Part shown: in pieces, positions 1-7,075 of the stretch
Numbering within the stretch: the first letter of the stretch is position 1
How the letters are laid out: every line of letters begins with the position of its first letter
IMG/VR virus record: IMGVR_UViG_3300007539_000167
Coordinates: 1 to 26,823 of that record
Reading direction: 5' to 3' (one strand)
Source of the DNA: a virus
DNA length: 26,823 bases
Translations under genes and position numbers: made by a program
Notes under the pieces: model-generated
What the model saw: the letters and a program-made list of their open reading frames with translations, nothing else
What the model was told of the DNA's origin: nothing
The model's database searches: none

Positions 1-1185
1 ACACCAACCATTGGCGATGCAACAATAACTTTGGCTGCTGGCGACGGTCTTGACAGCGGTGGATCTTTCACCACAAACCAGACAGGCATTGCAACAATAA
101 CGTTTAATGTTGATAGCACAGTTGTTAGAACAACTGGCGCGCAGACAATTGCAGGCAACAAAACTTTTACTGGGCAAACAGAACTTCAAGGAACACCAAC
201 AAATCCTGTAGTATTAAGGGCGACAGATAACACTGGATCTTCAAACGCTTTTCAATTGATTAGCGATTTTGATAGAGACGTTGGTTTTGCTTACATCAAT
301 GGCGTTACTGGAAGAGAATGGCGTACATGGATTGATGGTGCAGATGATGACAATTTTATAATTTCCGCCAACGGGTCTTCAAACATTGTCCTTGAATTGG
401 ACGAAACTGATTATAGTGTAGATGTTGTTTCTGGAAGTTTCAAGACTGCTGGCACAATTAGAATTACAAACGCTGGCGTGTTGCAGAACGTTACTGGTGA
501 TGCTGCCATTATAAACAGCGGAATATTTGATTCAGCAAGAATCCCAGTCTTAACTGCATCCGACATAGTTGGTGGGATCTTTGATAGCGCGCAGATACCT
601 TCGCTTGACATTAACACAGACACGCATGGTATTATTGATAGCGACAGACTGCCGCCGACAGTTACAACAAACAACGCAACAATAACTCTAGATGCTGGCG
701 CTGGATTATTGATTGGTGGCGACTTCACGGTCAACCAAGTTGCAAACGAAACAATCACATTCCAGGTGGACTCTTCTACGATTCCAACTCTGGCAGCAAA
801 CAACATATTCACTGGAACAAACACTTTCAACGAAATAGTTCGGCATGCCACAACTGCCGGAACGGTTGTTGCGGGTGATTTCGTTCAAACAGCCACATAC
901 ACATCAACAGCGCAGCAGACATTCGCAAGCATTGATACAGCAACATGGGGCGGAGGTAAAGCAATCATTAACGCAACAAGAGGTTCTGATAGACATATCA
1001 CAGAACTCATGATTGTGCACGACACAACAACAGCAACAGCAACCGAATATGGTATTGTGACAACTAATGGCGAACTGGCAACATATGATGTGGACATATC
1101 AGGCGGTAACTTTAGAATTCTGATAACACCCAATTCTGCAACCTCAACCAAATTTGATATGACAATGAAATTAATGGATGTGTAA
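1..1185 (+). CDS. Tail fibre-like structural protein, 5' partial
   Basis: The frame is open from base 1, so the true start lies upstream; the TTG at 31 is only an internal codon. The visible 394 codons are rich in T, N, G, S and D and poor in charged helix formers, as in beta-rich phage fibres. A module of the form N/D-ATITL-x-AG-x-GL-x2-GG-x-FT-x-NQ followed by TITF-x-VDS occurs twice (DNA about 12-117 and 675-774). Between them are short repeats of the type G-I-FDSA-R/Q-IP. Such modules are common in fibre proteins of marine T4-like phages. No enzymatic motif is visible. It ends in a TAATG overlap with the first LamG gene, so the two are probably translated together. Its place before gp13 matches the T4 region for short tail fibre and whiskers, but I see no gp12 or fibritin signature. 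Fibre or adhesin is inferred from composition and context. Confidence 0.65.
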   Translation, partial: TPTIGDATITLAAGDGLDSGGSFTTNQTGIATITFNVDSTVVRTTGAQTIAGNKTFTGQTELQGTPTNPVVLRATDNTGSSNAFQLISDFDRDVGFAYINGVTGREWRTWIDGADDDNFIISANGSSNIVLELDETDYSVDVVSGSFKTAGTIRITNAGVLQNVTGDAAIINSGIFDSARIPVLTASDIVGGIFDSAQIPSLDINTDTHGIIDSDRLPPTVTTNNATITLDAGAGLLIGGDFTVNQVANETITFQVDSSTIPTLAANNIFTGTNTFNEIVRHATTAGTVVAGDFVQTATYTSTAQQTFASIDTATWGGGKAIINATRGSDRHITELMIVHDTTTATATEYGIVTTNGELATYDVDISGGNFRILITPNSATSTKFDMTMKLMDV

Positions 1186-1901
1186 TGGCAACTAATTATA
1201 ATCCCAAGACAAACAACAATGGGTTAGTGCTTTGTTTGGATGCTGCGAACCCAAAATCATATAGCGGTTCCGGTTCTACTTTTACTGATATCAGCAAGAC
1301 AAAGATTAATGCTACTATTACTGGAACAACATATGATTCTTCTGCAAAGGCGTTTACGTTTGCATCTTCTTCTGACTATATCACAACAGGCACAAGTTAC
1401 GTTAATACAGGTGGAGAGATAGGTAACGGGGATATCGCTTACACGATAGAAGCTCTTGTCAAGATAGATGGAGAGTCATTGCTTGGCACTAATATCTTGA
1501 GTGACGGATCAAGCATTATTGGTCAAAACAACGCTGGCGGAATTGGACTTCAGGTTTATAAACCTGCATCCGGGAGAAAATTTAATTTCGGGGCAAGAAG
1601 CAACGATAACTTTGATAGTAACAGTACCTTCCAACTCGGAGTTTGGTATCATGTTGTTGCAACTCGTGAAGTTGGCGTCAACAACTACATTTATATTAAT
1701 GGCGTTGAGGACGCAACATATACCTCAGCACAGTTAGACGTTAATTCAACTGTCACCACTATGAGAATGGGTTATGCACCAGGAAGGATCGTACAGCCTC
1801 TGGATGGTCAAATAGCTCTTGTTCGATTGTATAATACCCACTTCACACCAGAACAAGTTAAGATCAACTACAATGCTGTTCGCGGAAGGTTTGGTTTATA
1901 A
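1185..1901 (+). CDS. LamG/concanavalin-like lectin-fold protein 1
   Basis: This 238-aa protein has the pattern of a single Laminin_G_3/concanavalin A-like jelly-roll domain. The N-terminal motif CLDAANPKSYSGSGST is followed by strands typical of the family, then WYHVVATRE, the hairpin YIYINGVED, and a closing LDGQIALVRLYN with TPEQVKINYNA. It ends in RGRFGL, an ending shared by the next two genes. The fold commonly binds carbohydrate or forms adhesion modules; in a phage this suggests receptor binding or fibre decoration. No signal peptide or membrane segment is seen. The ATG shares one base with the preceding stop (TAATG), and its own stop does the same with the next gene. It is the most divergent of the three in its first third. 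The fold call is fairly secure; the ligand is unknown. Confidence 0.75.
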   Translation: MATNYNPKTNNNGLVLCLDAANPKSYSGSGSTFTDISKTKINATITGTTYDSSAKAFTFASSSDYITTGTSYVNTGGEIGNGDIAYTIEALVKIDGESLLGTNILSDGSSIIGQNNAGGIGLQVYKPASGRKFNFGARSNDNFDSNSTFQLGVWYHVVATREVGVNNYIYINGVEDATYTSAQLDVNSTVTTMRMGYAPGRIVQPLDGQIALVRLYNTHFTPEQVKINYNAVRGRFGL

Positions 1902-2593
1902 TGGCACTTCATCATAGTCCCAAAATAGAAACAAACAACCTGGTCTTTTACTGCGACTTCGCCAACTCTAAAAGTTATCCTGGAAGCGGAAGCACTGCAT
2001 ACTCTTTAACAAAGGACAAACTCTCTGGCGCAATCAACAGTCCGGCAACAGTAACAGACGGGTATCTTGACCTGCCAAATACTGGTGCAAGTCATGTGGA
2101 CTGGGGAGACAATGTGAAGATTTCTGGTAGTTTTTCTATGAACATTTGGTTTTATGGTTCTTCCAATCAGGGTGCAACGTTCGCTTGCCTTTTTGGTAAA
2201 GGTGGAACCAACTTTGGAAACTACGGGTTCTTTGCAGACACCACTGACACCTATGTTCGGTTTGGGTTCTATAACGGGTCCAATCAGCCAGAAGTTGACG
2301 CAGATGCATACAGCGATGTTAAAGCTGAAACATGGGTTAATTATCAGGGAACCTATGATATCACAACAGGACTTAAACTTTATAGAAACTCAGTCTTGGT
2401 TGATAGTCTAGCAGACACAACAACGCCAGATAGCACAGTTACCTGGCCTCTGGCAATTGGCGCAAGATTAGATGCAGGAGGCGACGATCGCTTTAGGGGG
2501 CGTGTTGGGTTATGTTCAATTTATGACACTTGGTTGACACAGGATCAAGTTCTGAAAAACTTTAATGCCCACAAGGGAAGGTACGGGTTATAA
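1901..2593 (+). CDS. LamG/concanavalin-like lectin-fold protein 2
   Basis: This 230-aa paralogue of its neighbours starts with LVFYCDFANSKSYPGSGST. It keeps the central FSMNIWFY strand, a WVNYQGTYD strand where the others have WYH-V, the KLYRNSVLVD hairpin, and the closing RGRVGLCSIYDTWLTQDQVL. The C-terminus is NAHKGRYGL. This is the expected length for one stand-alone LamG_3-type domain. TAATG overlaps link it to both neighbours, giving a three-gene translational relay. The likely role is a virion-surface carbohydrate-binding or fibre-tip subunit, inferred from the fold and from its position before the neck genes. It could instead be a structural decoration protein with no lectin activity. 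Confidence 0.75.
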   Translation: MALHHSPKIETNNLVFYCDFANSKSYPGSGSTAYSLTKDKLSGAINSPATVTDGYLDLPNTGASHVDWGDNVKISGSFSMNIWFYGSSNQGATFACLFGKGGTNFGNYGFFADTTDTYVRFGFYNGSNQPEVDADAYSDVKAETWVNYQGTYDITTGLKLYRNSVLVDSLADTTTPDSTVTWPLAIGARLDAGGDDRFRGRVGLCSIYDTWLTQDQVLKNFNAHKGRYGL

Positions 2594-3321
2594 TGGCTGC
2601 CTTTGCTGGACCAAATGTTCTTTCTACTTCTTTAATTGGTTTCTGGGATGCTGCCAACTCAAAGAGTTACGCTGGGTCAGGCAGCACTTGGTATGACTTA
2701 ACTGAGAACGGAAACCATGCAACATTAGGTGGTGCAGTTGCTTACAGCAGCGACGACCTCGGTAAAATGTCATTTGGTAACACAGGTGATGTTGTGACCT
2801 TTCCTGATGTGCCTCTTTTTGATTTTGGAGCAAACAACTTTACTGTTGGTGGTTGGTTTTATCTGGCAGGTTCTTGGACCTCAACAAACGGCGGTAGGCG
2901 AGGGCAATTTATAACCAAGTGGAATACAGGTGCACAGCTTGGAACAAACGAGTGGTTCCTGGGCCTGGGTGGCAGTCAGACGGCAAGATATCCAACCTTT
3001 ACTATAGAAGGAGGAACAACCCTCTACCAGGTTCAGACAGCGTCAGATATTAGTGTTCCTGGTTGGTATCATTTTGTTGGCGTGAGAGAAACTAACACTA
3101 CCAAGTTGTACATTAATGGCGAACTTGAAGGTTCTGCAGATGTAACAGGCGTAACTGTAAACACGATATCAGCAAGACAAATGAAGTTGGGTGTTATTGA
3201 CGGACCATCCAATGCAGGATTTTACCGCGACATTCCTTTGGTTTACGTTTTTAATCGAGATCTGTCTGGCGGTGAGGTCAAACAGTTATTCAATGCTCAT
3301 CGAGGTAGGTACGGTTTATAA
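2593..3321 (+). CDS. LamG/concanavalin-like lectin-fold protein 3
   Basis: This 242-aa protein is the third tandem paralogue. It opens with LIGFWDAANSKSYAGSGSTW and YDLTENGNHATL, the canonical phage LamG N-terminus. It continues with NFTVGGWFY, then WYHFVGVRE with the hairpin KLYINGELEG, and ends in FNRDLSGGEVKQLFNAHRGRYGL-type sequence. It looks the closest of the three to the family consensus. The start overlaps the previous stop by one base. Its own stop codon lies inside a late promoter octamer (3317-3324), so the three-gene lectin unit ends exactly where the next late transcript is set up. A role in host adhesion is inferred from the fold and position. Confidence 0.77.
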   Translation: MAAFAGPNVLSTSLIGFWDAANSKSYAGSGSTWYDLTENGNHATLGGAVAYSSDDLGKMSFGNTGDVVTFPDVPLFDFGANNFTVGGWFYLAGSWTSTNGGRRGQFITKWNTGAQLGTNEWFLGLGGSQTARYPTFTIEGGTTLYQVQTASDISVPGWYHFVGVRETNTTKLYINGELEGSADVTGVTVNTISARQMKLGVIDGPSNAGFYRDIPLVYVFNRDLSGGEVKQLFNAHRGRYGL

Positions 3322-3324
3322 ATA
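3317..3324 (+). promoter_or_regulatory. T4-type late promoter (TATAAATA), before the 404-aa fibre gene
   Basis: This is an exact TATAAATA octamer, the T4 late consensus read by the sigma-like gp55 with the clamp-bound co-activator gp33. It overlaps the TAA of the third LamG gene. By T4 spacing transcription would start near 3330, giving a leader of about 37 nt before the ATG at 3367. Confidence 0.85.
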
Positions 3325-3366
3325 GCAATATAACAATAATAACGCACATTTGGGGACAGTGAACCG

Positions 3367-4581
3367 ATGGCGAACGATAAAAGGTTTGTAGTCAAGCACG
3401 GACTACAAACCCAAAACATTCTATTCATAGATTCCGCTTCTGGACTTCTGACAATACAAATGTTGTTTGACAGCACCGACACTCTGTCGTGGATTGGTGA
3501 TGTTGGGCAACTGTTTTCGATAACAGATTCTCTTACAGGAACAATCTTTTCTGTCAATGACATTTCAGGTATTCCTTCTTTAGAAGTTGACGACACTGGC
3601 ATTGTTCGTATTGCTGAGTTTGGGGGTAATGTTCTGATTGGAACTGACTCAGATAACGGCGAGAAACTTCTGGTAAACGGCACATCCCGCTTTGATAGTT
3701 CTGCAGAATTTAGAAGCACAATCACCAGTTTCAGCACAATCAATGCATCCCAAGCAAGTGCAACCGCAACACTAACCATAGAAAACACTAATGGGGCAGG
3801 AGGAGGAACTTACAACAGCGGTGCGCTGATTGCTGATTTTAAGGGCGAAACAGACGCTATAAGATTATATAATATCAACACAGGCGATTACTGGTTCGGT
3901 AACACCCAACAAGGAAACGGAATCTTTATGTATGACCAAACAGGCGGGGTGGTCATAACATATAATGGTTCTGCTGTTCTAGAGGTTAACAGCTCAGGGG
4001 GAATGAACCTTGCCAGCGGTGATTTGCAGATTGGCGGAACTTCTCGCATTTCTAATGCTGGAGCATTCACTGCTGCTTCGTTAAGTCTTGGCGGTCATAC
4101 AATGAACGACATTGATATTGGCGGCGAGTTTAATGACGTTGACGATCACTTAATGACATCTGCTGCTATTAATGATAGATTTGCTCCACTAAATTCTCCT
4201 GCGCTAACAGGAACGCCAACTGCACCAACAGCAGCTGGTGGAACAAACACAACCCAGATAGCAACAACTGCTTATGTCCAAACAGAATTGGCGGGTGTCT
4301 CAGGCGGCGGGTCAGAATTTCCTGTTACTGTGACCGCAACTGGCATTAGTATGCAAAAGGACAACCACTATCACCTCAGCGATTCGGGGCAAACAATGAC
4401 ATTGCCAGCAGCAGATGCCGGAGACCGATTAGAATTAACAGTAAGAAATTTTGCTAACACTGTTGTTGCTAGAAACGGCAACAAGATTATGGGTCTTGAT
4501 TCTGACATTACAATTGACGTTAAATACGCAAACAGTCTGTTTGTTTTTATAGATTCCAGTTGGGGATGGCATATCAACTAA
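3367..4581 (+). CDS. Tail fibre-like virion protein
   Basis: This 404-aa protein begins MANDKRFVVKHGLQTQNI and contains FSITDSLTGTIFSVNDISG. That N-terminal module (about residues 1-110) is recurrent in fibre proteins of marine T4-like phages. Residues around 95-115 carry LIGTDSDNGEKLLVNG, and a middle beta-rich stretch has GTSRISNAGAF. Near residue 280 is the widespread fibre motif NSPALTGTPTAPTAAGG followed by TTQIATTAYV. The C-terminal about 85 residues end in a small domain with LPAADAGDRLELTV and FIDSSWGWHIN. No coiled coil typical of fibritin is visible, so I do not equate it with T4 wac. A late promoter precedes it, and the start is supported by a G-rich stretch (TGGGGACAG). It is probably a fibre or whisker-like appendage assembled near the neck or baseplate; the position on the virion is inferred. 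Confidence 0.7.
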   Translation: MANDKRFVVKHGLQTQNILFIDSASGLLTIQMLFDSTDTLSWIGDVGQLFSITDSLTGTIFSVNDISGIPSLEVDDTGIVRIAEFGGNVLIGTDSDNGEKLLVNGTSRFDSSAEFRSTITSFSTINASQASATATLTIENTNGAGGGTYNSGALIADFKGETDAIRLYNINTGDYWFGNTQQGNGIFMYDQTGGVVITYNGSAVLEVNSSGGMNLASGDLQIGGTSRISNAGAFTAASLSLGGHTMNDIDIGGEFNDVDDHLMTSAAINDRFAPLNSPALTGTPTAPTAAGGTNTTQIATTAYVQTELAGVSGGGSEFPVTVTATGISMQKDNHYHLSDSGQTMTLPAADAGDRLELTVRNFANTVVARNGNKIMGLDSDITIDVKYANSLFVFIDSSWGWHIN

Positions 4582-4597
4582 TTAAGAAGTTTCCTAG

Positions 4598-4605
4598 TAT
4601 AAATA
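4598..4605 (+). promoter_or_regulatory. T4-type late promoter before gp13
   Basis: This exact TATAAATA octamer lies in the 48-nt gap before gene 13. The expected start is near 4611, leaving a very short leader of about 19 nt that contains the ribosome binding site GGAG (4618-4621), 8 nt before the ATG. The octamer is flanked by CCTA and TAGG, which form a small inverted repeat. Confidence 0.87.
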
Positions 4606-4629
4606 ATAGGATAAACCGGAGAATAATAA

Positions 4630-5385
4630 ATGGCAGTTGTAAACAGTCGAGCACAATTGGTTGACTACTGTTTCAGAAGGTTGGGCGAACCTGTTCTGGA
4701 AGTCAACGTTGACGTAGATCAGGTTGAAGATAAAGTCGATGATGCATTACAGAAGTATCAAGAATTTCATAATGATGCAACTGTAAGAGGTTATGTCAAG
4801 CATTTAGTTACTGATTCTGACATGTCAAATCAGTTCATCCCGATTTCTTCTGATGTAATGTTTGTGACCAAGTTGTTTCCTATCAAAAATACTTTTGGAA
4901 CAGAAAACAACATGTTTGATATCAAGTATCAGATGTTTCTGAACAGCATGGGAGATTTCTTGAGTTTCAGCGGAGATCTTGCTTACTACCACCAGTTGCA
5001 GCAATACTTGGAACTGATTGATATGCAGTTTCACGGAACCCCGAATATTGAATTCCAAAGAAAACAAGACAGACTGTATATCTTTGGAGACTTTAATGAT
5101 GGAGATATACAGACCGGAGATTACCTTGTTGCTGAAGTTCGACAAATTGTGAACCCAGAGTCACACACAAGTATCTACAACGACATGTTCATTAAGGATT
5201 ATACCACTGCACTAATCAAAGAACAGTGGGGTCTGAACATGATGAAATTTGATGGCATGCTTCTTCCTGGTGGCATAACGGTGAACGGTCGTCAAATGTT
5301 TGATGATGCACAAACAGAAATAGAAAGAATATTGGAAAACATGAGGTTGGAGCAGGAAAAACCCTGCGACTTCTTTATAGGTTAA
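4630..5385 (+). CDS. gp13: Neck protein gp13 (head completion)
   Basis: This 251-aa protein is recognisable as the T4 gp13 family. In T4, gp13 acts with gp14 after DNA packaging to close the portal vertex and make the joining surface for the tail. The N-terminus MAVVNSRAQLVDYCFRRLGE, then VDVDQVEDKVDDALQKYQEF and an aromatic-rich middle part, are typical of the family. It is shorter than T4 gp13 (about 309 aa), as in other environmental relatives. The start is set by GGAG at 8 nt spacing, with the same GGAGAATAATAAATGGC leader seen at gp19. gp14 follows after 5 nt, consistent with co-production of the two partners. Confidence 0.88.
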   Translation: MAVVNSRAQLVDYCFRRLGEPVLEVNVDVDQVEDKVDDALQKYQEFHNDATVRGYVKHLVTDSDMSNQFIPISSDVMFVTKLFPIKNTFGTENNMFDIKYQMFLNSMGDFLSFSGDLAYYHQLQQYLELIDMQFHGTPNIEFQRKQDRLYIFGDFNDGDIQTGDYLVAEVRQIVNPESHTSIYNDMFIKDYTTALIKEQWGLNMMKFDGMLLPGGITVNGRQMFDDAQTEIERILENMRLEQEKPCDFFIG

Positions 5386-5390
5386 ATTGA

Positions 5391-6281
5391 ATGGCGCTCA
5401 ACCGTTACATAAGCAGAGGTTCAAGAAACGAGCAATATCTTCTTGAAGATTTGATCATTGAATCTATCCAGCAGTATGGAACTGACACCTATTATATTCC
5501 AAGAGAACTTGTTTACAAAGATGAGATTTTCTTGGATGACAATTCTTCTAAATTCCAGAATGCATATAAACTGGAGATGTTTATAGAGAACACTGATGGG
5601 TTTGAAGGTGACCGAGATCTTTTTACAAAGTTTGGCGTAGAGATAAGAGACGCCGCAACATTCATTGTCTCAAGAAGAAGATTCAAGTCAACGGTGGGTT
5701 CGTTTGAAGAGTCACCAATAAACCCATTCTATCGACCAAGAGAAGGGGATTTGGTTTATTTGCCGTTGTCGCAGTCGTTCTTCCAAATCATGAAAGTTGA
5801 GGACGAAACGCCGTTTTACCAACTGAACAATCTGCCAACATTCAGAATGACCTGTGAGTTGTTTGAATACAACGATGAAGATTTTGATACTAACATTGAG
5901 GAAATTGATGATATTGAAGAGTTCGCAACGTACCAATACGTTCTTTCGCTGAGTTCTGTTACTGGTGATTTCAGTGTTGGTGAAGATGTCACGCAGGTCA
6001 ACTCAAACTTCAACATCACTGGCGAGGTTGTCAACTGGAATGATTCTGATGACAAACTCTATCTGGCGCACGTTAGAACCTCTGATGGCGAGTACCATAA
6101 TTTTGTTCTGGGCACTGTTGTTACTGGCGCAGAAACTGGCACAACAGGTATTCCTTCGCTGATTGAAGAACTACAGAATATACAAGAGACAGCACAGAAT
6201 GATACGTTCAGCACATTTGCTGCAGACTTCATCGATTGGACAGAGAGCAACCCCTTTGGAGATCCATCAGACTCGCCATAA
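5391..6281 (+). CDS. gp14: Neck protein gp14
   Basis: This 296-aa protein is the T4 gp14 family, the partner of gp13 at the neck. The N-terminal part (MALNRYISRGSRNEQYLLED, then YGTDTYYIPRELVYKDEIF and IRDAATFIVSRRRF) is the conserved core. It is about 40 residues longer than T4 gp14. The extra length fits an inserted beta-rich domain at about residues 185-260 (SSVTGDFSVGEDVTQ through VVTGAETG), a module also seen in marine relatives. The C-terminus carries NPFGDPSDSP, and the six residues NPFGDP recur at the C-terminus of the next gene's product, an endonuclease. No strong Shine-Dalgarno is visible; the 5-nt distance to the gp13 stop suggests coupling. Confidence 0.87.
   Translation: MALNRYISRGSRNEQYLLEDLIIESIQQYGTDTYYIPRELVYKDEIFLDDNSSKFQNAYKLEMFIENTDGFEGDRDLFTKFGVEIRDAATFIVSRRRFKSTVGSFEESPINPFYRPREGDLVYLPLSQSFFQIMKVEDETPFYQLNNLPTFRMTCELFEYNDEDFDTNIEEIDDIEEFATYQYVLSLSSVTGDFSVGEDVTQVNSNFNITGEVVNWNDSDDKLYLAHVRTSDGEYHNFVLGTVVTGAETGTTGIPSLIEELQNIQETAQNDTFSTFAADFIDWTESNPFGDPSDSP
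6249..6266 (+). repeat. Copy 1 of an 18-bp diverged repeat encoding NPFGDP (end of gp14)
   Basis: These bases encode NPFGDP near the end of gp14. A second copy lies 803 bp downstream at 7052-7069, at the end of the homing endonuclease gene. The two 18-mers differ at four positions, all third codon positions, so the peptide is identical. Confidence 0.6.
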
Positions 6282-6317
6282 TAAATTAAAAAATAACTGA
6301 ACTTAACCCGTTGGGTG

Positions 6318-6325
6318 TATAAATA
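6318..6325 (+). promoter_or_regulatory. T4-type late promoter before the first homing endonuclease
   Basis: This exact TATAAATA is preceded by GTG, the same local context as the promoter before the second endonuclease. The expected transcription start is near 6331, about 109 nt before the endonuclease ATG at 6440. A short ACCC/GGGT inverted repeat with a 3-nt loop lies just upstream (6307-6317). Confidence 0.83.
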
Positions 6326-6327
6326 TA

Positions 6328-6483
6328 ATGTGGGAATTGGAAGATTTAGAAAAAGCAACTAGATTGCAAGGATTGGGTTTCTTTCTAGATGTTTCCGATA
6401 CTGAATTGGCAGAAACTTTATACAACAAAAGGGTTCAAGATGTACAAACTATATCTGAAGGAACACAACAAGACAGGACTTAA
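6328..6483 (+). CDS. Possible 51-aa small ORF, perhaps a gene remnant
   Basis: ATG at 6328 opens a 51-codon frame ending at TAA 6481-6483 and overlapping the endonuclease start by 44 nt. The first about 37 residues (MWELEDLEKATRLQG, then DVSDTELAETLYNKRV) look like a plausible amphipathic helical protein, while the last about 14 lie in sequence shared with the endonuclease leader and start. No Shine-Dalgarno precedes it. Its ATG also lies upstream of the start predicted for the promoter at 6318, so that promoter's transcript would not contain it; only read-through from upstream would. It may be a truncated gene left by endonuclease insertion, a leader peptide or chance. I do not recognise a family. 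Confidence 0.28.
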   Translation: MWELEDLEKATRLQGLGFFLDVSDTELAETLYNKRVQDVQTISEGTQQDRT

Positions 6484-7075
6484 ATATTTGGGTTACACTA
6501 AAAAAGAAGATGCCCACAAATATACTGGGTCTGGAGTACACTGGAAGAGACATATAGCAAAACACGGTTATGATGTAACGACTACCGTTTTGTTTGAAAC
6601 CGAATGTAAGAACGAATTGAAAGAGAAGGGAATCCAACTGTCGCAAAAATATGGAGTAATCGACAATCCTGAGTTCGCTAACTTGAAAACGGAAGAGGGG
6701 GTTAGCGGGGAGTATGGACAAATTGCGAGAAAGAAGATGAGCGAATCGGCAAAGAAAAGAGGCGCACCCGTTGGTGCATTTACTTCTGAAAAAGTGGCAG
6801 AACTAAATAGAAAGACATGGCAAGACCCAGAGATCAGAAAGAAACGTTCCGAAGGTATAAGTAAAGCACTTAAAGGAAAGAAACGTGCGCCTCGTTCTGA
6901 AGAGTTTAAAAGGTTGATGAGCGAAAAGTTAAAGGGTCGCTCGTACGGTAAGGGTTTGAAACACAATTTGAAAGCAGTTACTTGCCCGCACTGCAATAAA
7001 GAAGGAAAAGGTCCAAACATGACAAGATATCACTTCGATAATTGCAAGGAGAATCCGTTTGGGGATCCGCAGTAA
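6440..7075 (+). CDS. Homing endonuclease, GIY-YIG-like with NUMOD3-type repeats
   Basis: This 211-aa protein starts at ATG 6440, supported by AAAAGGG with 6-nt spacing and because the family normally begins MYKLYLKEHNKTGLKYLGYT; the in-frame ATG at 6389 adds 17 unrelated residues. That opening is a variant of the GIY-YIG nuclease motif (KLYL...KYLGYT), followed by KYTGSGVHWKRHIAKHG. The basic middle (about residues 95-170) has repeated helices of the NUMOD3 type (RKKMSESAKKRG, RKKRSEGISKALKGKK, FKRLMSEKLKGR), expected to bind DNA. A C-terminal zinc-finger-like set is formed by C182, C185, H198 and C202. Free-standing endonucleases of this kind cut related phage genomes lacking the gene and spread by recombination. 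It ends in NPFGDPQ, mirroring the gp14 tail, and overlaps the next gene by TAATG. It lies between gp14 and gp15, adjacent in T4. Confidence 0.8.
   Translation: MYKLYLKEHNKTGLKYLGYTKKEDAHKYTGSGVHWKRHIAKHGYDVTTTVLFETECKNELKEKGIQLSQKYGVIDNPEFANLKTEEGVSGEYGQIARKKMSESAKKRGAPVGAFTSEKVAELNRKTWQDPEIRKKRSEGISKALKGKKRAPRSEEFKRLMSEKLKGRSYGKGLKHNLKAVTCPHCNKEGKGPNMTRYHFDNCKENPFGDPQ
7052..7069 (+). repeat. Copy 2 of the repeat encoding NPFGDP (end of endonuclease)
   Basis: This encodes NPFGDP two codons before the endonuclease stop and matches 6249-6266 at 14 of 18 bases, with all differences synonymous. Together the copies bracket the endonuclease gene. Confidence 0.6.

Noticed and set aside
1551-1566. 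Perfect 16-bp palindrome CAGGTTTATAAACCTG inside the first LamG gene
   Set aside because: It lies within a coding frame, contains TATAAA but not TATAAATA, and has no partner copy, so chance is the simplest reading.
1185-3321. Diversity-generating retroelement acting on the lectin genes
   Set aside because: There is no reverse transcriptase, no template/variable repeat pair and no C-type lectin fold; the similarity among the genes is ordinary paralogy.
6389-6439. Extended start of the first endonuclease at ATG 6389
   Set aside because: The 17 added residues do not resemble the family N-terminus, and ATG 6440 has a better ribosome site.
7042-7074. TTG start for the ParB-like gene inside the endonuclease gene
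   Set aside because: It adds 11 residues encoded out of frame in the endonuclease tail; ATG 7075 gives the TAATG overlap used throughout this genome.
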